A stretch of DNA of 64,000 nucleotides. Source: Paenibacillus vini (lineage in GTDB: Bacteria > Bacillota > Bacilli > Paenibacillales > Paenibacillaceae). Position numbers and translations under genes: made by a program. The DNA lies in NCBI RefSeq assembly GCF_018403325.1, contig NZ_BOSL01000004.1, forward strand, positions 124,001-188,000. The letters are read 5' to 3'. The notes under the pieces are model-generated. The model saw nothing but the letters and a program-made list of their open reading frames with translations, was not told the origin of the DNA and did no database searches. Shown here in pieces: positions 1-7,720 of this stretch (position 1 is its first letter; every line of letters starts with the position of its first letter).

Positions 1-213
1 GGGACAGTAGGCAATCTGCAACTGGAGTTGGACGGCGAAGATGCTTATTTCGAAGTGGAGGAAACCGGAAGCGACGCCATAGTTACTTTGGTAGAGACGG
101 GGGCAGAAGGGACCAAGAAGCAAACGATCTTCAGCCTTGCCAAGGACTCGGGTGCTGGTACAGAGAAGTGGAGCATCTACGACATCGAAGTAGTGGGGGG
201 ACTGAATAAGTAA
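1..213 (+). CDS. C-terminal fragment of an unknown protein
   Basis: The reading frame is open from the first base of the window and ends at TAA (211-213), so only the last 70 residues are visible. They are acidic, with alternating hydrophobic residues that suggest beta strands, and carry no motif I recognise. The end reads EVVGGLNK. The start lies outside the window, so function and length cannot be judged. A secreted or lipoprotein beta-rich domain is possible but is only a guess. Confidence 0.6.
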   Translation, partial: GTVGNLQLELDGEDAYFEVEETGSDAIVTLVETGAEGTKKQTIFSLAKDSGAGTEKWSIYDIEVVGGLNK

Positions 214-507
214 TTTGGGCAAGGCAAGCCCCAATGAATAATAACTATATTTTATCCAGTTAATTTGTCGGGAGGAGGAAGCAACCCCCTGTCCATTGGT
301 CCAAGCACCCCTCTGTCCAAGGACATACTTTAACTTAAAGAACAGTTCCGCCAGCAGCAAGCAGCCGCCTGCCCTGTTGGTAGAATTTTTCTATCGTTTA
401 CTATGGAAAAATGATCTTGTTCACAACCCCAAAGAATATACTAGAATGCCTAACGAAATGCCGCGGAAGTCTGAAGTTCCGCTATTTTATCGATCGGGAG
501 GGATTCT
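214..507. other. Intergenic region before the sugar transporter
   Basis: About 290 bases without a convincing gene. A possible -10 (TATACT at 437-442) lies upstream of the transporter, but no -35 stands at the right distance. A clear ribosome binding site (GGGAGG) precedes the transporter start. No terminator hairpin with a T-run was identified after the first gene. Confidence 0.4.
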
Positions 508-1788
508 ATGAACAAGAAGAACAGATGGATCAATGCCCCGTACGCATTTGCGCTAGGCATGTTTGCGATGATGGTGCCCAGCCAGGCCTTCAGTTCGTTT
601 TACAGCTATTACTATGTGGAAAAGCTGGGGCTCGGCATCGGCCTGGCGACTCTGGCCCGTACGATCTTCCTGATCTGGGATGCCGTGAATAATCCGATCT
701 TCGGTTACTGGTCGGACCGGACAAAGACGAGATTCGGGCGGCGCAGGCCCTGGGTTATGGGTGCGATTCCGCTGTTTATGCTGTTTTTCGTGCTCGTCTT
801 CTCACCTCCCGGCGGATTGACGGAGAATGGGCTGTTCGTCTGGTTTCTGGTTACGCTGATTCTGTACGAAACGGTCGCAACCGTGCTATGGGTAAACTAC
901 GGCGCCCTATTTCCGGAATTGTTCCGCGGGGGCCGCATTCGCGCCAAGGCTTCGGCCGTGGAGCAAGGTTATCAGATTGTTGCGTTGTTGATTGCGACGG
1001 CGGTAACGCCCCTCATTTATGCCGCCCTAAACTTCTCGATGATGGCGGTGTTGTATGCCTGCGTCTTCGGGGTAGCGATGTCCGTCTGGGTACTGAGCGT
1101 CCGGGAGCAGCCGGATGCCAGCCAAGGGGAGCCGTTGAAGCTAATCCCCGCGTTCAAGGCGACGGTGAAGAACAGGAAGTTTTGGGTGTTCAATATTTCG
1201 AACTCCTTTGCCCAGACGGTCAATGGACTGCTCAGCTCGATGATTCCTTTTTACGCAAAATACGTGCTGCATATCAGCGAGGCGCAAGTTTCGATTTTGC
1301 TGGCCGCCGTATTCGTATCGGTAATTCCGTTGATCTTCGTCTGGTATTGGATCATCCGCAGAATGAACGGGGTCAAGGCTTGGCGCTTATCCCTCGTCGT
1401 TTATGGCCTTTCAATGATTCCGCTCTGGTTCGGATACGATTTGGCCAGCGGAATTGCGGCCGGTGTCGCGGCGGGCTTCGGATTGGCAGGCTTCCTGGTG
1501 ACTCCGCCGATCGTGAGCGGCCGGATCATCGATGAGGATGCGGAAAGAACAGGGTTAAGAAGAGAAGGAATTTATACCGCGGTGGCCGGGTTTATTACGC
1601 GTTCGAGCGGTCTGATCTCTGCGCTGGCCTTTTTTGTGGTCGGCATGATACTCGGCTATGAGAGCGGCGACAATCCGGGACCCGCGCCGGAGTTGACCTT
1701 CCGGGTGCTTATCAGCATCGTTCCGATTTGTCTTCTCGCCATCTCTGTCGTTTTGTCTTATAGTGCGAAATTCAATTTCAAGAAGTAA
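508..1788 (+). CDS. MFS transporter, GPH (glycoside-pentoside-hexuronide) family
   Basis: Predicted inner-membrane sugar:cation symporter of 426 residues with about 12 hydrophobic segments, the normal length for the MelB/GPH group. The best marker is SDRTKTRFGRRRPW at about residues 70-83, the conserved loop 2-3 signature of GPH carriers. The N-terminus (about residues 10-60) fits the MelB-like first helices. The ATG is preceded by GGGAGG at good spacing. The substrate cannot be read from sequence. The GH3 glycosidase 0.8 kb downstream makes a glycoside or oligosaccharide plausible, though the two are separated by an SRPBCC gene and a terminator-like hairpin. Family assignment is secure; substrate is inference. 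Confidence 0.88.
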   Translation: MNKKNRWINAPYAFALGMFAMMVPSQAFSSFYSYYYVEKLGLGIGLATLARTIFLIWDAVNNPIFGYWSDRTKTRFGRRRPWVMGAIPLFMLFFVLVFSPPGGLTENGLFVWFLVTLILYETVATVLWVNYGALFPELFRGGRIRAKASAVEQGYQIVALLIATAVTPLIYAALNFSMMAVLYACVFGVAMSVWVLSVREQPDASQGEPLKLIPAFKATVKNRKFWVFNISNSFAQTVNGLLSSMIPFYAKYVLHISEAQVSILLAAVFVSVIPLIFVWYWIIRRMNGVKAWRLSLVVYGLSMIPLWFGYDLASGIAAGVAAGFGLAGFLVTPPIVSGRIIDEDAERTGLRREGIYTAVAGFITRSSGLISALAFFVVGMILGYESGDNPGPAPELTFRVLISIVPICLLAISVVLSYSAKFNFKK

Positions 1789-1931
1789 CCCACCCACCAC
1801 AGCTTCGAAACTAAGGAATCTGCAACTGCCGCAAGGGTTCACTCCTGGTTTCAATGATGGGGGCGCGGAATGTATACTAAAACTCGAGGAATCGTCGCAG
1901 TCCACAGGAAATAAGGAGCTGAATCCAATCC

Positions 1932-2432
1932 ATGAACATAGCAACTATCCAAAAAGCAGGTCACGGTCAGCAGGGGTATACCGCAACTTTTGAGCGCAGC
2001 TTGAAGCATTCCGCCGAGCAGGTATGGTCTTTCTTAACGGAAAATGACAAGCTGAAGCAATGGTTCCCGGAACTAAGCGTGGATGAACTGGTCGAAGGCG
2101 GAGAGATCAAGTTTGATATGGGAAACGGTAGTTTCGAGGAGATGACCCTTCTGGAGGTTAAACCCTATAACGTGTTGGAATATACTTGGGACCAGGACCG
2201 CGTCCGTTTTGAACTGTTCCCTACGGCGGAGGGCTGCCGGCTTCTTCTCATTGAGAAGATAACAAGGATTACCGACCATACGCCGCGGGATTTGGCAGGC
2301 TGGCATGTTTGCCTCGACGTTATTGCCGCCTTGTTGGCCGGGCGCGACTTCCCGTCCCGCAAAGCAGAATGGGAAGAACGGTATGCAGATTATCGCGAGG
2401 CCATTTCGGCGATCGGAGATTCACAGGAATGA
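1932..2432 (+). CDS. SRPBCC (AHSA1/START-like) domain protein
   Basis: A 166-residue cytoplasmic protein. Residues about 18-110 match the AHSA1-type helix-grip fold: an early ERSLKHSAEQVWSFLT helix, then KLKQWFPE and a strand-rich GGEIKFDMG segment, then a long C-terminal helix rich in W, E and R. Such proteins bind hydrophobic ligands or assist Hsp90-like chaperones; the ligand is unknown. A second member of the family lies at 58764-59177. The ATG at 1932 follows a weak AAGGAGC about 15 bases upstream. There is no obvious link to the flanking sugar genes. Confidence 0.8.
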   Translation: MNIATIQKAGHGQQGYTATFERSLKHSAEQVWSFLTENDKLKQWFPELSVDELVEGGEIKFDMGNGSFEEMTLLEVKPYNVLEYTWDQDRVRFELFPTAEGCRLLLIEKITRITDHTPRDLAGWHVCLDVIAALLAGRDFPSRKAEWEERYADYREAISAIGDSQE

Positions 2433-2457
2433 ATGCATAGGAGTATAAGCTGATGAA

Positions 2458-2501
2458 ACGGCATGAACCGGTTGTTTTCCGGGGACATGGCGTTTTTTTT
2501 A
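2458..2501 (+). terminator. Probable Rho-independent terminator after the SRPBCC gene
   Basis: An imperfect hairpin with paired blocks ACG/CGT, CATG/CATG and CCGG/CCGG separated by small bulges is followed by eight T residues. It lies 26 bases after the stop codon and separates the SRPBCC gene from the glycosidase. Confidence 0.5.
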
Positions 2502-2586
2502 TAAGGCAGCGTTTACAAAAAAACGAGAATACCCTCAAAAAGATTGGAATTTTCAATAGAGATAAGGTAACTTAATATATAACGAC

Positions 2587-2598
2587 AAAAACGTTTTT
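2587..2598. promoter_or_regulatory. 12-bp CG-centred palindrome upstream of the GH3 gene
   Basis: AAAAACGTTTTT is a perfect palindrome with a central CG, flanked on both sides by AACGAC-like repeats, and lies about 22 bases before the TTG start. A CG-centred palindrome at this place suggests an operator for a LacI-family sugar repressor. No such regulator is encoded in the window, so this is inference from form and position. Confidence 0.35.
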
Positions 2599-2620
2599 AA
2601 CGACATAAGGAGAGAACAAA

Positions 2621-5410
2621 TTGACTACAAAGAAACTGGGAATTCCATTAGAAGGCTTTGCCGAGTTCAGCAGAAAAGTAGCTGCGGAAGGTGCCGTGTT
2701 GTTGAAAAATGACGGACAAGTTCTTCCGCTTCAAAATCAAGAAAACGTTGTAATTTTTGGCCGGACCCAGGTCAACTATTACCGGAGCGGTACAGGATCG
2801 GGCGGCAGCGTCCATGTGGCTTATACCACGAACCTGCTTGACGGACTCCGGAGCAAAGGGCAGATTAAGGTCAACGAAGACGTAGCGGCCGTCTATGAAA
2901 AATGGATTGAGCAAAATCCGTTCGACAACGGCGGAGGCGGCTGGGCTGCCGAACCATGGCATCAGAAGGAAATGCCTTTGACCGATGAACTGGTGCAATC
3001 GGCCCGGCGCCAATCGGACAAGGCGATTATCGTTATCGGACGCACCGCGGGCGAAGATCAGGATAATGCCGATGCGCCGGGAAGTTATCGTTTAACGGAT
3101 GATGAGAAGGCTATGCTGAGCATGGTAACTTCCTATTTTGAACAAACGATCGTTGTTTTGAATGTTTCCAACATTATCGATATGAGCTGGTTGGACGACG
3201 CAGGATATGCGAATCCGATTTCGAGCGTGATTTATGCTTGGCATGGCGGTATGGAGGGCGGCAACGCAATTGCGGATGTGCTTGTTGGAGAAGTGACGCC
3301 GAGCGGGAAATTAACCGATACGATCGCTTATTCCATTGAGGATTATCCGTCGACCCGGAATTACGGCAATGAGTTCAAGAACTTATACCAGGAAGATATT
3401 TATGTAGGATACCGGTATTTCGAAACTTTCTGCCCGGATCGGGTTCATTTCGAATTCGGTTTCGGTCTTTCATATACGCAGTTTAAGCTCGATTCCGAAG
3501 AGGCTAAAGTGGTCTCCCGGGAAGGGGAAGCGTATTTGGAAATCGGCGTAAACGTGCAAAATACCGGGACCCGGTTCTCCGGTAAAGAGGTCGTTCAGGT
3601 GTATGTGGAAGCACCGCAAGGCAAACTGGGCAAGCCGTCCAAAGTTCTCGCCGCTTTCGGCAAGACGAACGAGCTTCAGCCGGGTGAATCGCAGCGCCTT
3701 ACGCTAAGCTTCCCGGTACGTTCTTTGGCTTCTTACGATGACGGCGGCGTAACGGGGCATCGTTCCGCCTTTGTGCTGGAAGCCGGAGTTTATCATCTCT
3801 ATGTAGGCGGTAGTGTGAAGGACCTGGTGCAGATCGGCGTGGATGGACAAAGCGGGTACCATGTGGAGTCGCTGCAAGTCGTGGAGCAGATGGAAGAAGC
3901 GCTAGCACCGATCGAGAGCTACTCCCGGATGAGACCGGGTACGCAAAAGGCGGACGGTTCGTACGAGCTCACCTATGAAGAGGTTCCGACGCGCAAGATC
4001 TCGTTGGCGGACCGGATTCAAAGCCGTCTTCCAGAGACCTTGGAGCAAACCGGGGATCAGGGTTATACGCTTCGGGATGTTTCGGACGGAAAAGTCAGCC
4101 TGGAGACCTTTATCGCTCAACTCAGCGATCATGATTTGGCGGTACTCGTGCGGGGCGAGGGAATGGTCAGCCCGCTTGTCACCTCCGGTACGGCTTCAGC
4201 TTTTGGCGGTGTTAGCGACCGGCTGTTCAACTACGGAATTCCGGTTGGTTGTACGGCGGACGGTCCGTCCGGCATCCGGATGGACAGCGGAGAGAAGGCA
4301 ACTCAAGTTGCTATAGGCACTTTGCTGGCTGCTACCTGGAATGTGGAGCTCGTTGAAGAGCTTTACGTCCTGGAAGGCAAAGAACTGCTCAGAAACGAGA
4401 TCGACACCTTGCTCGGACCGGGTCTTAATATCCGGCGCAGTCCTCTGAACGGACGGAACTTCGAATACTTCTCCGAAGACCCGTTGGTTACCGGTGTATT
4501 CGCGTCGGCTTGTACGCGCGGCATCATGAAGGGCGGCTCTAACGCTACGTTGAAGCACTTTGCCTGCAATAACCAGGAGAAATACCGCAGTAAAGTGGAT
4601 TCGGTCGTATCCGAGCGCGCGCTGCGGGAAATTTATCTGAAGGGCTTTGAAATGGCGGTTAAGCAAGGCGGAGCCAATTCGATCATGACGGCTTACAATC
4701 CGATCAACGGGCACTGGTCCGCGTCGAACTATGATCTCAACACCACCATTCTGCGCGGGGAATGGGGCTTTGATGGCATCGTCATGACCGACTGGTGGGC
4801 TGTAATGAATGATGTCGCTAATGGAGGTCCGGCCGACCGGAAGTTTACGAACTTCATGGTTCGTGCCCAAAACGATCTCTATATGGTTGTCAGCAATTAC
4901 GGCGCAGAAATCAACGCTTATGACGACAATACGCTGGCGTCTCTCGAGAACGGAACTCTGACCCGTGGTGAACTGCAGCGGAACGCGATGAATATTTGCC
5001 GGTTCCTCATGAATGCACCTGTATTCTCCAGAAAGCAGGTTCTTCATGCAACGGTTCAGCAATTCAAGGCGGCAAGTCTTTCTTCAGAGCCGGCACAGGT
5101 GCAAGAGCTGTCCCGTCAAGCACAGGTTGAACCGGTTGCTAATGGATCGACGTTCATTCGGGCAGACGAAGCAGGTCAATATTGGATTACGGTGAACATG
5201 ATGTCCCCGGACGACTACTTGGCTCAGAGCGCTTGCAATATCATGTTGAACGGCCAATTAATGACTACCGTCCAAACGAACGGGACCGAAGGCAAATGGT
5301 TCCGGCAACGGCTCGTAAAAGTCGAGCTGGAAGCGGGTCTCTACGAGCTGACGCTTGATTTCGTCAAGCCGGGCTTGCAAATCGGCTGGATCGAGTTCAA
5401 ATTGTCCTAG
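2621..5410 (+). CDS. GH3 family beta-glycosidase with permuted domain order
   Basis: A 929-residue glycoside hydrolase of family 3, with no signal peptide, so probably cytoplasmic. Usual GH3 enzymes run TIM barrel, alpha/beta domain, FnIII-like. Here the alpha/beta domain comes first (about 15-260), then the FnIII-like domain (about 290-395), and the barrel is last (about 500-780), followed by a beta-rich tail (about 850-929) that may bind carbohydrate. The barrel keeps the substrate-binding KHF (K645, H646) and the nucleophile Asp in GIVMTDWW (D724). The TTG start follows AAGGAGAG. Inverted-order GH3 enzymes are known from rumen bacteria as beta-glucosidases. Substrate here is inferred as a short beta-glucoside or xyloside delivered to the cytoplasm. 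Confidence 0.9.
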   Translation: MTTKKLGIPLEGFAEFSRKVAAEGAVLLKNDGQVLPLQNQENVVIFGRTQVNYYRSGTGSGGSVHVAYTTNLLDGLRSKGQIKVNEDVAAVYEKWIEQNPFDNGGGGWAAEPWHQKEMPLTDELVQSARRQSDKAIIVIGRTAGEDQDNADAPGSYRLTDDEKAMLSMVTSYFEQTIVVLNVSNIIDMSWLDDAGYANPISSVIYAWHGGMEGGNAIADVLVGEVTPSGKLTDTIAYSIEDYPSTRNYGNEFKNLYQEDIYVGYRYFETFCPDRVHFEFGFGLSYTQFKLDSEEAKVVSREGEAYLEIGVNVQNTGTRFSGKEVVQVYVEAPQGKLGKPSKVLAAFGKTNELQPGESQRLTLSFPVRSLASYDDGGVTGHRSAFVLEAGVYHLYVGGSVKDLVQIGVDGQSGYHVESLQVVEQMEEALAPIESYSRMRPGTQKADGSYELTYEEVPTRKISLADRIQSRLPETLEQTGDQGYTLRDVSDGKVSLETFIAQLSDHDLAVLVRGEGMVSPLVTSGTASAFGGVSDRLFNYGIPVGCTADGPSGIRMDSGEKATQVAIGTLLAATWNVELVEELYVLEGKELLRNEIDTLLGPGLNIRRSPLNGRNFEYFSEDPLVTGVFASACTRGIMKGGSNATLKHFACNNQEKYRSKVDSVVSERALREIYLKGFEMAVKQGGANSIMTAYNPINGHWSASNYDLNTTILRGEWGFDGIVMTDWWAVMNDVANGGPADRKFTNFMVRAQNDLYMVVSNYGAEINAYDDNTLASLENGTLTRGELQRNAMNICRFLMNAPVFSRKQVLHATVQQFKAASLSSEPAQVQELSRQAQVEPVANGSTFIRADEAGQYWITVNMMSPDDYLAQSACNIMLNGQLMTTVQTNGTEGKWFRQRLVKVELEAGLYELTLDFVKPGLQIGWIEFKLS

Positions 5411-5439
5411 AAGAATACCTAAGCGAAGGGGTAGTACAT

Positions 5440-5631
5440 TTGAGAGGATATAATGTTTGGCGACCGGTTTTGTTGATTGCAACTGCGTTGTTGACGAATA
5501 CGCTGGTGACGAACCTCTGCATTTTGTTCGGACTAGAGCGCGGCTTGGCGGGCGATATCGGGTTTGTCGCCATGATTATTGCGGCGTTGGTGACCTATAA
5601 CCGTATGACGAAGGGCCGCCGCCGGAAGTAA
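5440..5631 (+). CDS. Small membrane protein, unknown
   Basis: A 63-residue protein starting with TTG after GAAGGGG, 29 bases after the GH3 stop and therefore probably in the same transcript. It has two hydrophobic segments (about 8-30 and 36-53) and ends in the basic run KGRRRK, which would stay in the cytoplasm. I do not recognise the family. Its position suggests co-expression with the glycosidase, but nothing ties it to sugar metabolism. Confidence 0.6.
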   Translation: MRGYNVWRPVLLIATALLTNTLVTNLCILFGLERGLAGDIGFVAMIIAALVTYNRMTKGRRRK

Positions 5632-5686
5632 GATTGGGCAGGCAGTTCCTGTTGTTCTTTTACCGGATGGTTAAGTTAATATCGAG

Positions 5687-5715
5687 AAGCACTGACCTTG
5701 GTCGGTGCTTTTCTT
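5687..5715 (+). terminator. Rho-independent terminator of the GH3 operon
   Basis: An 11-bp stem (AAGCACTGACC paired with GGTCGGTGCTT, one G:U) with a very short loop is followed by TTTTCTT. It stands 55 bases after the small membrane gene and ends the two-gene glycosidase unit. Confidence 0.8.
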
Positions 5716-5843
5716 ATTAGATTAAGACTTTTAGAAGGGTGATATATATGGTATTTTCCTATCGCACGCCCTAAATCGATGTATAATAGGTAGAGGTAAA
5801 TAGCAAAATCACCAAATATCCCCTACCAGGAGAAATTGTGTCT

Positions 5844-6701
5844 ATGAAAAAGAACAAAAAGCTAACGCTTATCCTCACACTTACTACAGGTATACTCGTC
5901 GGCACAGCGGCCACCGTATTTGCTCAGAATCCCATCACTTTGCTGGTAAACGGATCTAAGATCGGCTCGAAGGAAGCTCCAAGCTTCGTGAACGGAAGGG
6001 TTATGGTCCCCATAAGAACGACAGCCGAGGCTCTGGGTAAAGAGGTTCAATGGAATGCTCAGAAGTCAGAGGTCAATATCGTTGATCGGGAAGACCTATT
6101 GACCGAATATGTGAAGGGAACTCAGAAGGTCAAAATATGGGGTAAAAAATCGGACGGCGGATACTGGGGAATGCGGATAACCCTTGGTGAGATAACCCGC
6201 AACTTTCCTTTCTGGTATAATGTCGGCAATCCATCCTATGCCCCTCAGGTTTATCTTCAGGATCTGAATCAGGACGGCAAGGACGAATTATTGATCATTT
6301 TAACGACGGGTTACGGAACAGGATTTAAAGAGGAAAATGCATATATTTTCGATAGCGAGGAATTCTCGGAGATCCCTCTGGAGGACTGGCAAACCTATAC
6401 TTTAAAACATGTCGTGCCGGGAAAAGTTACGAAAGAGGGGGCCAGCATCCAGATTGATCATAAAGAGCTGGCCATTCCGCATGGTATTCCAGAAGAGGAT
6501 TTTAAGTCCGACAAGCCTTATTGGTATGAAAGCCCGGCATATGGTCAATATTTCCGGTACGAGGTTCGAAATGATAAACTGTACGCGATTATACCTTTAT
6601 GGTTCTCTCCGGCGCTTTCATCCGGCCAACTAGAAATTGAGTATTCATACAAAGACAAGTTTTTTCAGGGCGACGGCATTAAGTACGTGGAGAGCGAATA
6701 G
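5844..6701 (+). CDS. Secreted protein with copper amine oxidase N-terminal (stalk) domain
   Basis: An exported protein of about 285 residues. The start MKKNKKLTLILTLT and hydrophobic run to AATVFAQ form a signal peptide cleaved near residue 28. Residues about 30-75 are a stalk-type copper-amine-oxidase N domain (LVNGSKIG, then VMVPIRTTAEALG), which in Bacillales is a surface module and not an enzyme. The rest includes LQDLNQDGKDELLII, an FG-GAP/VCBS-like calcium-binding-type repeat. A GTG six bases upstream (5838) is in frame, but AGGAGA is better spaced for the ATG at 5844. Likely an envelope protein of unknown role. Confidence 0.8.
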   Translation: MKKNKKLTLILTLTTGILVGTAATVFAQNPITLLVNGSKIGSKEAPSFVNGRVMVPIRTTAEALGKEVQWNAQKSEVNIVDREDLLTEYVKGTQKVKIWGKKSDGGYWGMRITLGEITRNFPFWYNVGNPSYAPQVYLQDLNQDGKDELLIILTTGYGTGFKEENAYIFDSEEFSEIPLEDWQTYTLKHVVPGKVTKEGASIQIDHKELAIPHGIPEEDFKSDKPYWYESPAYGQYFRYEVRNDKLYAIIPLWFSPALSSGQLEIEYSYKDKFFQGDGIKYVESE

Positions 6702-6751
6702 CATTTGAGGTAATCTGGACGTACAATCGGCAATGGTTGCGTTCTATAATT

Positions 6752-6790
6752 TAAGAAAAGCCGGGATCCCAGGATTCCGGCTTTTTCTTA
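6752..6790. terminator. Bidirectional terminator between convergent genes
   Basis: A hairpin of about 14 bp (TAAGAAAAGCCGGGA paired with TTCCGGCTTTTTCTTA, one bulge) has A-runs on the left and T-runs on the right, so it can end transcription from both the stalk-domain gene and the leftward peptidase gene. Confidence 0.8.
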
Positions 6791-6825
6791 AGGAGTCTTT
6801 TATGTGGGAAGAGTCCTTGAAGCCG

Positions 6826-7593
6826 TTAGTCTTCTGGATTCTGCAGCCGGGATTTCCACTCAGCATACAATTCTTCGAGAGACGTATTCAGAATTTTCTC
6901 CATTCGATTAGGTTTGCGGATGATTTCATTAAGCGCGTCTATCCCGTATTCATCAATGATGTAATCGATCAAGGTGCCGCTGTAAAAGTAGGCTGCTCCC
7001 CCAGCCTTATTGAAATAGTCAGACCGCTGAAACTGCTCCAGATCCGGAAAATCTAAAAAGGCGGAACCGAACAGGAGCTTAGATTCAAACTCGGCTTCAA
7101 ATTGATTGGACGCATAATAGGCGGTCCCCTCATCAAGCCACTTTGTACGCCCGACCTTCGGGTTGACCTGCTGGATGACAGCGTGAACGAGTTCATGCGT
7201 AATTTGATCGGTAAAAGCTTTTCGGGTATTCGGATTTTCGAGGTTCACCGGAGTGTACACTTTAATCGTTTTGTCTCTTGCATCATAGGTGCCTTCCGTA
7301 TCGCGGCCGATCATTTTACGGAATGCTTCGTAATCCGGGTACACATGAACAGGGAGTTTGCGTTCCGATTCAAAATGGAACATCGTTGACAGGCGCGTGT
7401 AGTGTGCGTCGAATTCGAGGGCTAAAATGTCGATCATCTGAGTGGTTTCGGAATCGTTAGTAGGGCTGTAAAAAAGGCCGTGCTCCGTCTCTTGGATGAG
7501 GATCAGATCTTTGTGAGTATTTTTAGGGAAGAGGAAAAACGCTGAAATTCCTAATAGCAATAGGACACCCAAGGCTGCTCCTTTATATCTCAT
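6826..7593 (-). CDS. Membrane-anchored zinc metallopeptidase, MA-family gluzincin type
   Basis: A 255-residue protein with an N-terminal hydrophobic anchor (about 4-22, ISAFFLFP at its end). The active site is HELVHAVIQQ with the two zinc histidines and catalytic Glu, followed 22 residues on by WLDEGTAYY, whose Glu would be the third zinc ligand, the gluzincin arrangement. The body would be extracytoplasmic. Length and motif spacing fit the peptidase MA-like group common in Firmicutes. Substrate is unknown. The gene stands alone on the minus strand, downstream of the helicase gene. Confidence 0.85.
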   Translation of the reverse strand: MRYKGAALGVLLLLGISAFFLFPKNTHKDLILIQETEHGLFYSPTNDSETTQMIDILALEFDAHYTRLSTMFHFESERKLPVHVYPDYEAFRKMIGRDTEGTYDARDKTIKVYTPVNLENPNTRKAFTDQITHELVHAVIQQVNPKVGRTKWLDEGTAYYASNQFEAEFESKLLFGSAFLDFPDLEQFQRSDYFNKAGGAAYFYSGTLIDYIIDEYGIDALNEIIRKPNRMEKILNTSLEELYAEWKSRLQNPED

Positions 7594-7720
7594 ATAACAC
7601 CCCCGTTAACTTTTCTATATGAACATACTTGATTTTACTTCTTTGGTAAATAGTATTGAGTAGTTTCGTGGTGAGGTAGAAAAGGGAAGAGGAAAGCCGG
7701 GAGTTCTCACAGAGCCCTCC

